Assembly: GCA_015227615.1 (NCBI GenBank) | Contig: JAALGZ010000006.1 | Span: 1,178,001 to 1,242,000, forward strand | DNA: 64,000 bases | Source of the DNA: Labyrinthula sp. Ha | Lineage: Eukaryota > Sar > Bigyra > Labyrinthulida > Labyrinthulaceae | Direction: 5' to 3' | Shown: one piece after another, positions 44,601-58,400 of the stretch | Numbering within the stretch: position 1 is the stretch's first letter | Layout: every line of letters starts with the position of its first letter | The notes under the pieces: generated by a model | What the model saw: the letters and a program-made list of their open reading frames with translations, nothing else | Told to the model about the DNA's origin: nothing | The model's database searches: none | Translations under genes and position numbers: made by a program

Positions 44601-47600
44601 TTCGGTCTTGGTATGTTCTATTTGGCTTAGGACACTTACATTTCTTGCTAATTTGAAAAGGGGCCCCTCTGTCTTCAAAGGATTCTCTTATTCTTGGTGA
44701 ATGTTATTTGCTATGTGATTTAGATTCACCTCAGGTCCTAGTACTCTGGGGAGCAGATTACATCGAATTGGCGAAAACATCATAAGAAGGAAAATCCTGT
44801 TTGTACAGAGGCCCCTATATAACCAGAAAGAAGTACAACTAATACCATAATTGATAAACTGTAGACCAACAAAGTTTTATTTGATACAAGTACCATTACA
44901 TTTTGCACTATTGAGCAAGCTGAAATTAATATTAAAAGAAAAAAAAGGAAGATAACATATGTTAACTAGAGTGATACATCTCAATTGTGAAAGATTTAAT
45001 AATCTATCTGATAATTTGTTCTTTTATACAACAAGTAATACTCATGTTGATAGATGGTCTTATATTTTCATACGTTGTTGCGAATAAAGAAGTTGAATAT
45101 TGGTTGCTAGACATATCAAGTTTTTCTGCTCATCATTTTCATTTAAAACTAGATTTGTAATATCCTAGTTTCAACACGTGCATATTATGAATCTTAAGGT
45201 CCCTGTGCTAATAATAAGAACAGTATTGGTATATATTTAAAAACCAGTTTCTTTTGGCTATAGGTATTATTAAACCCTAAATATTGCCAACATGTAAAGG
45301 GTGGAAACAATTAAGGTAGAAATCTAAGCTTATCGTAGTATGTTATTGTGGAAATAGCAAGAAAGCTGTGCTGCCAATAACAAGAATATAGATTATCATT
45401 TTATAAAATATCTTTTGCTACAAATAAATTGACAAAATATATTTGACAAAATTGAAAAACCCTTTAATGGTAGAATATTGTCTTGAGTATACCATTTCAC
45501 TGAATATGATTAATTATCCGGTAAAATTGAATTGATCATTTCTCTAATTCATAAGAGCCTCATTGTCGTTTATTAATTCATTCAGGAGAAAAAATCGAAA
45601 CTCTATTTCTAAACAAAGAAACAACAAAGCGAAATGATAGGATAATATAATATAAACCCATAGAGAACTCCCTAATTGCTAAAAGGAGTTTATTGATTTC
45701 TTAGAGGATCAGCTATGAACAGCTAAAAATCTAACCATAACCAAAACAATACACAAATCTCTTGAGAATATGAACATAGACCTCGAAAAGTCTATGATAT
45801 TAGCAAAGATAAACAGCAATACAATAAAGATATGAAAGAGTATATGTCTGAAAAGTGGTATTTCAGTGTTTTAAGCTTAATTAAGCAGTTTGGCATAGAT
45901 GTTATGCCAATTAAAGTATGTGATCATTTTAAGGATTTAACTACACAATCAACTAGACCAAGAAAAGAAAACATGAAGAAATGGAAATAAAGTGTATTAG
46001 AGTATAAAGAGTTCCTAAGCTTGTGTACTCCTGAGACGCATTTTTGATAACTTCACACAAAATAAGGAAATTGTGTGAAATAGAGAAAATAAACTAGAGC
46101 AGTTATTTGAAACTGTAAGATCATCTAGTTTAAAATCAAGGTAGGGGTAGCAAAATCAAAGGAAAGGTGCTTTACACAAAACGAGATACCAAGCCAAATA
46201 GAGGATTCGAGTTTTATAGATATTAAGGTTTGGTGAGCAAATTGCAATCTTGATGACAAACTTTAGTTTGCTAAGAGCAGAATATCTGTGCACTGTGATT
46301 ATAAAACCTAATACTTGATCTAAATCAAGAGATAACATTTTGTTTGTTATATGGGTAAAACTGTAGTCGAAAAACCTAAATGCTTTAATAAATGGTTTAC
46401 ACAATAGTTTTTAGTTTTTAGGGACATAGAGCACAACGAATTAAACTTAAAAATTCTACCCAATATTTACAGAACAGTTCTATATATTCATTAAACGGAA
46501 AAGTCAAGAATCATGGTTTCAAGATCTATATAACTTTTGAAATTCCTATTACTTGGATGAAACAATTCATAATTACTGCAGTTTTAGAAGCATAGGTGTT
46601 GTTAATTTGCACACGAATGATGATACAACCATCTAGAAATTAGATATAAGAATGTGTAGCTAAAGGGGACTCATACAGTAGTATGTTAAGGAGTCCTATC
46701 ATTGAAAACCTGTTTTAGTTAAGGTTTGGAATGAATTAGATCCGTCTCGTTACACAGAGGCCCGAAAATAAGTTAATACTAAAAGCGGGCAAAAAACAAG
46801 ATTAAAAAAAGGGGATGGATAATTGAACCGTAAAGTTTGAATCCTAGCAGTGCAAACATATGAGCTGTTCATTATTATTTTATAAAAAATGAGCTAAGAA
46901 AACCTGTTCAGCCGGGGGGGGAGGAAACGTAATATTTGCCACTCCAGGAACAGACACAGATTATTGTTCGATAAGCTTATTTTAATTTTTAGGCATAGAT
47001 ACTTATTGTTTTTAAATAAACACATCTATTTTCTTTGCAACTATGCAGTTTTATTTTCAATTTGTGAAACAACTATTGTGTTAAAATAACAAATTCCCCT
47101 ATTACCTACTATTGTCGTACCACTCCAAAGCAAAGTGAACGACCCGCCTCGCTGATTTTACACATGGTACAATACCAACATTGTCTGCCTTTGCAAATGA
47201 AATATATCGCGAAATATAGTTTAAGTAACTATTTTGAGAAAGGAAATACCGCTGAGATTGTGAATTCATCATATAGTTCTACCCCACCAGGCTGCAATAA
47301 ACCAGAATTTAAGATACAGGTCAAGGTTATTTACCGGCCTCTAATTCGGTAAAGTAGACAGAACGGTTTTCTAAACTACATTTGATTTAGGGTTAACTTA
47401 AGAGTAAAATGATATATTAGTACCTTCAAATTTAGTTTGCCTGGGACATTCTCTCAACCTCGCACGGAGTACGTGTTCTTCTTCTTAGGTTTACCTACCG
47501 CCAACCATTGCAAGCCTGTTTTAATTCTAGAAAACCTACAAAAAACATGGTTTACAATATCTTGTTTAGCACGAGGTATACAGCTTTCAGTTTCTAACAG

Positions 47601-49281
47601 AAACATGGAGCACTTCAACAGTCGTACAGATATATCTATGCTCAAGGGGACCTGATATCATGTCTGTCGCAGAAGTTCTGCACAAAGATCCAATAGAAAG
47701 CTGCATTTATACTTCTTGAGTAGTTTTAAGGTGAACTTATTTTTTTTTTCACCTCCTACAGATGTCCTAGACTAACTCGCTGAATATTACGGGAGATTGG
47801 AGGATACAAAACAAGCCTACAGTAAATATTAACCACAGATCTTCTCGATGAAATGCAACATTGATTACTTAATACTAGAGATTAAAGCTTAAACCAATAG
47901 GAAAGTGCTAATGTTTTTTTCGTCCAGGCTTCCTGTTAGATTACCATGTATGCCCTGATTGTGCAAACGATAGCATAAATGCACCTGCTACTACCGTTTT
48001 CTAAACTTTTGGGAGATTAATGGGGTAAGTGGTGGGTAAAAGCGAAAAATATATAATCCTAGAGCAAGACTGTGTTATGAGAGCAGTAATTCAATCAGGC
48101 GGGTGATAGGCTGCTAATAATTCTTTTAAGCCGGGTTTAGAGTAATTAGTGTTAAAATTCCCATTCAGTTTGTCAAAGAAATTATGTCCTAGCGAATTAT
48201 GAGAGCAAGATTCTACACATTCCTTATAGAATGATAAACCAAATTATTACTCTTTGCGTCAACAGACCATAGCCTTCTTAGCAAAGGAAATCACCAATGA
48301 AAGGAAAAACATAGTTTTGGGGTGTACAAACTTCAAAGATCTACATATCTAAGGAAGGACTAAGGGTTCATCCATTCATTTTAGTGTCGACCAGGAAGAT
48401 TTAGGTCCATAGCAGGGCGAAAAACTAGTTAATGAGGTTTAATAATTATTTAAAATCATTTGTAACAGTGTTACGCTAGTTGTTACGTCAAACTATTAAC
48501 CTGGAAAGTTGAAATTGATAAAAACAACATTTTCCCACACTAGGACTCCTTCGGCATATCTGTTCAAGAGAGGATGAAGCTCACATATAGTTATCCCTCT
48601 AAGGTTTCTTTGGAGTTTGAGCACACCAAGAAACGCTACATAGGTATACATCTCATATCTTCAACTTTGGCGATTCTAGACTATGTCTTTGTCTTTGCTT
48701 ATAGTTTTCGTCCCGGATACCTGAATTGCTGAACTTCCAGTATTAGATATGTTTCGTGAGTAGATATGTTGGTCCCATGATCTGGTAGCGGTTCCATCGT
48801 TCATGGATGCTTACGAATATTAAGATATGCAACTAAGCGACACTATCAAAAAATATGTATGGAATCAATATTCATGTAGACTTCCTTATAGTTTTATAGA
48901 AGATAAAATTCTTTTCCTCATTTATCAAGATAAAATATGTCTACTGGTAGAGTCATTTAATCAATAACAATATTGTACCATTGTTAATTTATCATTAAAT
49001 TGTCTCTTCGCTCTCTTATGGAATGGATATCTTATACGTTTCCTTATTAATAAATTATCGAAATAACGACACTGATGACTTTTTGGGACGCACAAATTTG
49101 CTATTCTCCTCAACTTTCTCCTTGCTTGCCGATATGCAAAAAATACTGCTGCCTCACGGATAACCTGGCTTTTGTCCAAAAAGGCCAAGAATTTCAATCA
49201 CCCAAAATTTTGCCCTTGTTTTCCTTCCCAATCCAGAAGCTAAAATTTTACAGTTGAATTCCAAACAAATCGTTGATTAAA
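41611..49281. other. 7.7-kb gene-free stretch
   Basis: No gene is supportable on either strand. Frames of 62-82 codons (42411-42599; 46156-46404 minus; 47164-47352; 47437-47655; 48961-49197 minus) are chance-length. A segment near 44580-44850 reads with few stops but matches nothing I know. A short TA run (about 44205-44217) and a run of eight G (46914-46921) are the only simple repeats noted. Confidence 0.5.
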
Positions 49282-52200
49282 ATGCAAAACCTTCCTGAGA
49301 AGAATTCAAGCGTTGATTCGAAAAACCCACCAGAAGAAACGAATGGCATTGACAGAGAAATTGACTCAGGCAACGAAGCGGAGTCGGACGAATCTGTGAC
49401 AGGTGAAGAACTGGTATGCACTCCGAGAGAGGCAGTTGAGAAAAATTTGACTGATGAAGACAAGATATCGTCTTCGGATTCAAATAAATCAAGTGGTTCA
49501 ACTGCTGATAGTGAATATGAAGATAGCACGCCAAGTGAATCCTCAGAGACCAAGACAACTAATGTGGCAAACAATGTTCCGAATGGCAAGAGAGAAAAAC
49601 GAAAGCGTCCACGAAGAACTCGGGGGGTCGATAAGAGGCCCAAAGCAAAGATTGATAGAAATGTAGTTATGGATCGGCTCAAATCCGAGTTAAAAATGGT
49701 TGAAGAGAGTCCCAATAAAGTATATTGTCGGTTTAATGAGCTTCTCGGGGAAGGAAGTTTTAAGAAGGTATATTTAGGCTACGATACTCAACGTGGGATG
49801 GAAGTGGCGTGGAATAGTATTCAAATGTCAAATGCCATCAAAGGTGCAGCAAAACTTCGCTTAAAGCAAGAACTTAAGATTCTTCAAACCCTTGAACACA
49901 AAAGTATTATGAAATTTTATTGTTCTTGGTTCAAATCTGACACAAAGACCTTAGTGTTCATAACAGAAGTCATGAGCTCCGGTACTCTTCAAGAATTTAT
50001 TCAGAATCGTCCTGTTGTGATGCGTATTATTAAGCGGTGGTGTAGGCATATATTGAAAGCTTTACTTTATCTGCACGAGGAGCACAACCCATCTATTATC
50101 CATAGGGATCTGAAGTGCAGTAACATTTTTATATCGGGTAACAATGGTCAGATTCGAATAGGAGATTTGGGGTTGGCTTCGTGGGAGAGAACAGGGAATG
50201 CTAAATCAGTTTTGGGTACTCCTGAATACATGGCCCCCGAGATGTTTGAAGAATCTTATGATGAAAAAGTAGATATATATGCTTTTGGGATGTGTGTGCT
50301 GGAGCTCATGACGAAAGAAATACCGTTCATCGAGTGTTCTAATGCTGCTCAAATATATAGAAAAGTAATAAATCGAGAGCTCCCGCTAGGATTTTCACGA
50401 ATTAAAGCCGACGCACCTGTTCGTGCTTTTATTGCTAAATGCCTAGCAGCTAAAGAAGAACGTCCGACGGCTCGGGCTCTTCTAAACGATACATTTCTGC
50501 AAAGAGAACCAGAGGAGGTGGAGAACGTGGTAACGACTGAGTTTCTTTTACTTAAAGACAAGTTTGGCAATACAGACGGACGTACTTCTAATTTTTTGCC
50601 TAATTTTTAGAACTAACTCACGCGGACTCAAATCAAAGCTTGGAAAGGCTACGCAAGGTTGGAAAGGATGTTGATTTAAAGAAAGATATGACCGTGGCAA
50701 GAAAGAAAAAAAAGAATAAAGACAGAAGTTTAAGCTCTGATGTTCCAGAGCCAAATACTTCTTCTAGGAAGGTTGTCTTCGCACCAAAAGCAAATACGGA
50801 AATAGAGGAGAAACAGGCTCAGCTAAATGCCGAAGAGGCAGATCTAAAAGAGGCTAACTCAAAGCAGTTGAAAGAAATTATTCCTATTGGGAAAAAGGTT
50901 ATGGTGTTAGTTGACGGGCTTTGGATGGACGCAGAAATTAATGGTTATAACTTGCAAAAAGCTGAGCTCAAAAGCTTTGATAACTTGGAGTCCGAGTCAC
51001 TAACGTTCGACATTATGCTTCATGACGGTGATTATGATGATTTCAAGCCTGGGTATATAAAGATTCCAGAGACAGGACAGATTTTGTCTGATTTTGTACA
51101 GGCAAAACTCAAATCTGCAGATTCTCTTGAAGAAGTAGAGGAAAAGGTAAGCGATCAACAAAAAGACTTAACAGTCACTGCTGTGGCAAAGAATTCTAAT
51201 GCTTTAAGTGCACCGAAGGAGAACGCAGAGTCTCAAAGGGCAACTAGTGCCTCTGATAAAACAAAATCCTGGGCTATTAGTTTTGATGAGAAAGAAAATG
51301 ATGCTTTGCGAGTATATTTGGATATGAGGTCTGAGGATTTAAATGCATCTTTGGACTTTGATGTTGATACATCAGAAAAGAAGTTCGCTGCTTCACAGGC
51401 TCTGATTAAGCACTTCTCATTAACTTCACAAGAAGTTCAAGACCTGGAGGATATTGTCAACGGACAGAAACTTGAGTTTGCAAAAAAGGAACCTGGAAAA
51501 AAGTTTAAGTACAAAATCTTTAAAGAATATAGTGGCAAAGAAGTTGAAGTTAGCAAAACTTCTCCACAAACTGTAACTGCACAGGATGGTGCTGAACCGC
51601 AAGTCGGAAGTAAAACTAAGGAGATCCATGAACAACGAGAATCAGAGAATGAGACTAGTATCGAACCTACTATGTTTCTAGAAACTGTTTCGGCCCCTCC
51701 TCCGGATGCAGGTGTTGTTGTGAATAGCCAATTTGAAGAGAAGTCACCCCAAATAAATGAAGGTACACAGCCCGGGGGTGCTAACTCCCCTCCAATAATG
51801 GGAATTATAGGTGATGAAACTAGCAAGAGTTTTAAAAGCAACTCTGTAGCGGTGGCTGCAAGCTTTGACGGTTATCTAGGCAAGTTGCTTCTTGAAATTG
51901 AAGAAAAAAAAGCTTTTGGACTTGACCTAAATGAGGTCGGTGGACTACACAAGCCGGATCTCCTTGGTCGACTGGCAACTTGGAACGAGAAAATAAGAAA
52001 CATTATGAGCGCATTGCAAGATGTCTCAACTATTCCAACCTCTAATGGCAAGATAACCCATGAAGCAAAACCTGTTTTTTCACAGTCTGCAAACTCTCTA
52101 TTGGCCCAAGTCACATCTAAAAACTCAAGATCGTTAAATACCTATGAATCAGATAGTGGCCTCAATGGTGTATCTGTTGATGAAGCTGTGACATATGATG

Positions 52201-52424
52201 CATCCAGCATCAAGCGATCGAATACGATCGATGTTAACATGGGACGCACGAATAAGGTTCATGCAGGGCTTGTTAGTACTACGGATTGTAACAAGGGAAC
52301 AGAGAATTCTGGTGATTATAAAATTTCGCAGGACCTTGACCTACTAAATCAGCTAGACGCATTTGAAAAAACAAACCTCGGCACTATAGAGGAGAAAAAA
52401 AACATACCTGATTTTAATATGTGA
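49282..52424 (+). CDS. WNK-family Ser/Thr kinase with Tudor-like and PF2/OSR1-C-like domains
   Basis: Exons 49282-50581 and 50611-52424 join to 1037 residues; the ATG at 49282 begins MQNLPEK. An acidic N-terminus and a basic stretch (KREKRKRPRRTRG) precede the kinase (~147-410). WNK hallmarks are clear: the ATP-binding Lys161 is in strand 2 (GEGSFKKVYLGYD), while the usual strand-3 Lys is Asn178 (EVAWNSI). HRDLKCSNIF (Asp276), GDLGLA (Asp295) and DIYAFGMCVLELMT follow. Residues ~520-590 (KKVMVLVDGLWMDAEINGY...HDGDYDDFKPGYI) look like a Tudor/Agenet beta-barrel. Residues ~660-720 (LRVYLDMRSEDLNASL, then a DTSEKKFAASQALI helix) resemble the PF2/OSR1-C domain that follows WNK kinases. A late helical segment lies at ~855-905. 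WNKs sense chloride and osmotic state in animals; here the substrate is unknown. Confidence 0.92.
50582..50610 (+). other. 29-base intron (WNK gene)
   Basis: Donor GTACTT, acceptor TTTTAG, phase 1. Splicing joins ...KFGNTDG to QLTHADSNQSLERL. The acceptor TAG is the first in-frame stop on retention. Confidence 0.88.
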
Positions 52425-55400
52425 ATAATTTATATTACTAATACTGTGTAAGATAATTCACAAGAGTTGTTTAGAGTTAAATATTTAATTTAATTCTTCT
52501 ACTTTGAGTTGACGCAGGTCTATTAGGGAAACAATCTTTTAACAACAAAAAGGCCTAGATTTCAAGAAAATATTTTTTTCTTACTCGTGTTGCATTTGGA
52601 CTTAAATGAATAGTGTGGTAACTCGTTTGAACCATAATAAAAAAAATATGGCCCAAGCTGTCTCTACGTTTCCTAATGAAGTAACTTCATTGCTGTGCTT
52701 TATTTTCTTAATGCTTTTGTAACCAAAGTCCTTATTATCCTATGCCTTCTTGGGCTGCTTAGGTTTCTAAATTCTGGTTAAATACCTCATTATGCTAGCT
52801 ACCGGCTATTTTGTCCGCTAATCATCAAGAGCAATGAAAACTCTGGAGGAAATTGTTTCCATTATCTAGGAAAAATCTCCATCTATAAGGACATCTCCCC
52901 GGGAAAGGCAAGAGCTTGGTGTAACTTGGTTGATATTTTGGCACAGAAGAGGTTCTACCTCGGTTATCGTTTTCGTTACCCAATTTTCTAACAAACAATG
53001 ATATGAGAGCAAGTTTCAGTATTTTTCTTGACCTTCTCGGAGACTAAAATACCGCTAAAGTTCAGTTCTTCTGTAACAGACTACAATAGCAATTTCATAT
53101 GTATGATGGCCTTCCATGATCTAGAAAAGCTGAAAGCAGCAAAAAAAAATGAATCACCTAATTACCAGTTTCCGCAAAGTCATTAACCTAGACTGGAAGA
53201 AATATGTGACTGACTGGCCACCTTCGCTCAAGCTAACAGAAATCTGCAACGATCACTGAGTCTACTAACCGCAGTGATTGACGATGTGCTTGCAATCATG
53301 GACTCGATGTTGAATATTAATGCTGCTGTAGCTATGGTAACACCGTCATTTAAGAGAATATGTCAAGCAGTTTCCTGTTGCCAGGAGGATTTATTTTAGC
53401 AAGAGCCCAGCATATAAAATAATTCTAAGAAAAATACATAATTTTGAAAGCCTATGTCACATTCTCGAAGCATCCAGTAGTTCTCTAATAGCAACGTGCT
53501 CTTTTCTTAAAGCTTAGCTAAGACGATAAAATTATTGAATAGAGATAGAGATAATACGCTTGGGAAATGTTTCCACATTGTGATATTTCTATCATAGTGG
53601 CAAGCTTGTTTAAAACCGTGAAATCAACTAAACTTAACCGAGCCCTTGAGTGCACTATGTGATAAATATATTCATGATGCTAACAACCCTTAAGCTAGAG
53701 AGAATATTATTAAAAGAAATTCACTTTTAGCGATAGAACATTACTATTTTTTATTCTAGGATATTTTTCTTTATGCCGAGAATTAAGAACATATTCACTT
53801 GTTACTAATATGTACATGCAGTACACTTAGTTATGCTGTCGGTAGACTGAAAAAAAATTGACAACATTTGAGATTGTTTCCAGCTCTTATTATAATAGCC
53901 AAGCTCAAGCAGCATTGACAAGGGCTCAGAGAATCCTTCCGGGTAGAAATTTTGTTCGAGCGCAACATATATAAAATTTGTTTGCTTCAATTACCTTAAA
54001 CAAGCATTGAGAACTATTAAATTCCTTATATATAGCGGTACCTTTCCTTTTACAGTTAGAATAAATCTTTTTAATGGATGGGACTTTCACTTAGTAAAGT
54101 AAATCATTCAGTGGGTCCAGTGCTTGAATGAGCTTATCAATGTATAGCTTACCAGCAATTGTAACGCTGCTACATGTATTGTTGCCATTAAAGTGTGGCT
54201 TCTAATACTCTTCCTCCTTGACCACTTTGTTAACTCTTGAAATCTCCTCTTCTTTAGACTGTTGCTTAATGTCAATTGCCTAAACTATTAAAGGGGTGTT
54301 ATGCTAAATTATCCAGTAACAGTTGAAAGTTTCAATAAGCACGAGCTTATTCATATTAATGTATAGATAATGTTCCATGGTATTTATTTAACTCTTCCTG
54401 GTAGTCAAAGTGAGTTTAAAATCTTTTGACATTCACTCTGAGTAAGATTTGTAGAATTAACCGAGTATCTTGGAATTATGCTCATCCTAGTTAATTTTGA
54501 GCTTCATTTCACCATGGTTAGCTATTGCGTTTTTTTGAGAGAACTATCTATGGCAGTAACCCTGGTCATTGCTAAGAAAATATACACGTACTCACATAGT
54601 ATAAAATAAACTCGAAATGATTTAATTCGTGTTTTTATAGATTTGAGAACAACTAACAAGAAAAGGTACATAAAAGACTCCACAAACCCAAAAGTAGCTG
54701 CTACTCATAGATTTATTAACCCAGTTTATGGCACAGAAAAATAATCGTTTAAGGTTCACCCTATTTCTTGAAATTCAAACCATCCATGGCGTACCTAAAG
54801 AGAATGAGATATACTACAGTGTTGTTAATAAGATCAGAGGTATTTTAGATGCCTCAGTTAAAAGAAAAGGTAGCCTAAGTTTTTAATATTTTTATAAATA
54901 ATATCAGGATTTAGTTAACTCTTACTCAGTCAAGGTGGAAAAAGTTCATCAAAAATCCCATATTTCTTAGTATTTTGCTCTTCTTCAAGCAACTAGTACA
55001 AGCTACAGCTCATCAAAGGGCTACCTAAATGGTGGGTTTATTTTTCCTCAACATACATTATTTTTTTTGCCCAAAGAGTAAAATATGACTCATGTTACTT
55101 ATGAAAATAATCAAGAGGAAATCGCACTAAGTCAATAGCAGCATCGGAGTGTAACAAACATGAAATGTATACCATCTGTGTTGGATCCTTTGTATTAATT
55201 TTATTTTTCATAGTATATGTAGAAGATTCAGACTAGCACAAAATCACTCAGAACTGATACATTGCCTGGGCTATTGATTTCGTGCAATTCTTGTAAAATC
55301 TATTTCATAGCTAATCATCCAATAAATCAGTATTTGCAGTAGTGTTCCTTGGAAAGAAGTCTTTCAGCTTTCACCTATACCTAGTGTTCGGAATACAACA

Positions 55401-58400
55401 TTCAATAATCAAGTGATACTTATTTCCCTCTGATTATCAATATGGAACTTGATATTATGATACATTGAACTTTATTCTAAAATTATTTTGCTTGTGATTT
55501 GATACTTTATACAAAGTTGTTCCATATGGTCCTGGGGCGAATAAACATGTTTTCTTCATTTTTGAACCATATGAAAGATTTCTTGGACTGGACATATACT
55601 CTGGGACAACAATGTATTTATAATATATACTCCATTTTATTATTGGTATTGAATAATTATCAACAATCAATCAAAATTGTTAACGAATTATCAAAATGAA
55701 TCAATAAAAATTTCAAGAAAGAACTATTGATAAACTATCTTTAACTCAAATTTTACCCCTATGGATAACAGATCCAGTAAAACTCTTGATTTCAAAACAA
55801 TGTCCAATACAGCACAGGCTACCCAAGAAAATCTCACTTTTCAATCAAAAATTTATCAAGACTTCCTAATACAGCTAAAGTATCATCGCCTAATGATTTT
55901 AATAATTGGATATCAGGCTGAATCGAGCTATAAATTACAAAAAAAACGGTTAGTTGCTACACTAATTGCTGGATTTGCGTTCATGATCGTGATACGTCAC
56001 AAGAGGAAGCAATACACTAATTTTAGTTTTATATCACGATTTAACATAATGGGTAAGTAGGAACACCTCGATATTACTTATTTCTTGTAGCCGATTCAGA
56101 TTTCTTACAGATCTGGACGTTGAAGACACCAACTAAAAATTGATGTTTATGGATGAGAGCCTGAAAAAGTGAATTTTTAGTCGAGACTACTAATAAGTCA
56201 GAGACTAGTAATTTGTGCAATAGAGTCACGTACATTGCTTGATGGTCTAGCATTTCTTAATATTTAGCAGCTATTGTTTTTTGATATCTTGGGCAATGAT
56301 TGTTTCGAATGACATTTTCCCCCTGGCACAATTCCAGTACGGATCGATACACTTTGACCCCGTTCCATCAAATCAATGGTAATTTAATAGGTTTTGTATA
56401 TTTTGACCTGTAAATAAATCTAATATAACCTGTTCTCTCTTGCTTATGCACGAAAGATTCCGTTGTGCTTTGACCTCCAAGTTTTGTTTTCTGTCTCTGT
56501 CATCCACGTTATGAACATTATTCTCCCATTAAGTCTATTGCTGTAGAGATCTCTTATTTTTTCATTTATAACCCTTAGGATACAAACGAAGTTAACGGAT
56601 AACTTCACCTAAAAATATGATTACAAATAAAATATGTCTTGGTTAGGGCGACGAGTTTTGAGGTTAGTTACTACCCTAAATTTTGGTGAAGAGCATGAAC
56701 TCTGTTAGATAACTAAACATCCAATAAATTAATTCCAGATATTAAACCTTTAAAATAATACGGAAAATAGAATTCCTTAGAGTTTGTCCTCACGCACACC
56801 AAACAGTTTCGTTGTGGCTTCGTATTTGGAACACTTTAGTTATACGTTCCTGATATTTACCTTTGTAATATATAACTGATATATCGTATGTGAGTTTGAA
56901 ATACAGTCTACTTAATCGTTAAGAACCTAATCTATACATTCACAAAGTTTGAAAGGTCCTTAAGGAGAACGACAAGTTATTATTTTCAAATTTACTTGGA
57001 AAAAACTTTTCGCCATTTACAGGTTTTATGTATGTATGCATTTCACACCAGTATATGCTTCTCTTGTATTCTGAACTCTGAATGAGATCATAGTATCTTT
57101 ATGTTTAACCTTTGTTCATAAAATTTTGAAATTTTAATGCTAAGTCTTCCAGACTTAGACATTTTATATCCTACATTAGTCCTTCTTTAAGAACAACTTA
57201 ATTTAGCTTTTCTACCATTTTTCACAATCACAATAAAAAGTGTGTCCATATGGCAGAAGAGACAGGATTTTGTAGTCATCCGACTGAAAGAAATTTAGAA
57301 ATAATCCCATAGAAAGACTCACTATCGTTGCGTAGTCAGGGGGTAGAATCGGTATATCTTCTAAAGCATTTATATTCCACTTAAGCATTTTAACCTTGGT
57401 GCAAAATAAGAAAAAAGTTACTAGCTATGAGTAGGGGTTATATAAACAATTGATTTGACTAAGTGAAAGCGTGAGGAAGAAACTTTATCTTCCTGATTTG
57501 TGCTGTTGGCTCTTATTGCCATAAGAATTAATTGCTCAAATCCAGTATGTTGATTGTTCGTGTGATACCGAAGTGCTTATTTGTTCACGTCAAGAAGAAA
57601 GTAAGGAGCATTACATTACTGTAGTCAGGTTGAGCTCAAGTCAAGTGGCGATGGTTTCTGCATCAAGACAAATGCATTCATTTCAGTTAATTCTTTTATT
57701 TCTGAACCACCAATATATTACGAACCTGTTCTATTTTGAATTTCAAAGCAAGCAAAAAGAAAATCGTGTCTCTACATATATAATAAAAACATTGAGAAAC
57801 GTTTCATTGCAATTTCTTGAAAATACAGTTGGATCATTCCATAAAAAAAGGTGTTAAGATTGCACACTTCTAGCCGGGTTTCGCTTTATTTTTGCAACTT
57901 ATATCGTTGTATTTTAATTCGCGTTGAAGCATTGCAGAGATAGTAGGAATTAATTTCTTTTTGCAAAATGCAAGGTATGGTGACCAAAGTTAATAATCCA
58001 AGGATACTGTTTCCTATGAAATTAAGTACAAGATATCAAATGAAAAGTACAGGTGAATGTACGTTGGGTGTTATGATGCCACCTTCTCAAATATAGAAGT
58101 TATATTGATGAGTGGAGCTCTTACAATCTATATTTAAATAGTAACAATCAATAGAAAATATAACTGCAACCTGAAAGAATAAGGAAATAAAGAGAAGTAA
58201 ACTTTTTGAGGTGTACTATTGATATGACATGAGCTTTGAAATGGCATACTTGTTTTCCTTTTTCTTGAATTCAAAGGGATATCAACACCATTAAAATTTT
58301 TCTATAACGAATATAATTAAAAGAAGAGTCATAGAACTCAAATATATCTGAGTGTTGATCACCGTGATGAAGTTTGTGACTTAAGCCTATGTCATAAAGG

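Noticed and set aside
44580-44850. A stretch reading GECYLLCDLDSPQVLVLWGADY with few stops
   Set aside because: Looks protein-like by eye but matches no motif I know; chance-length.
52681-53400. Two successive nearly open stretches after the WNK gene (GKARAWCNLVDIL..., LLTAVIDDVLAIMDSM...)
   Set aside because: Slightly gag-like, but no diagnostic motif and lengths compatible with chance.
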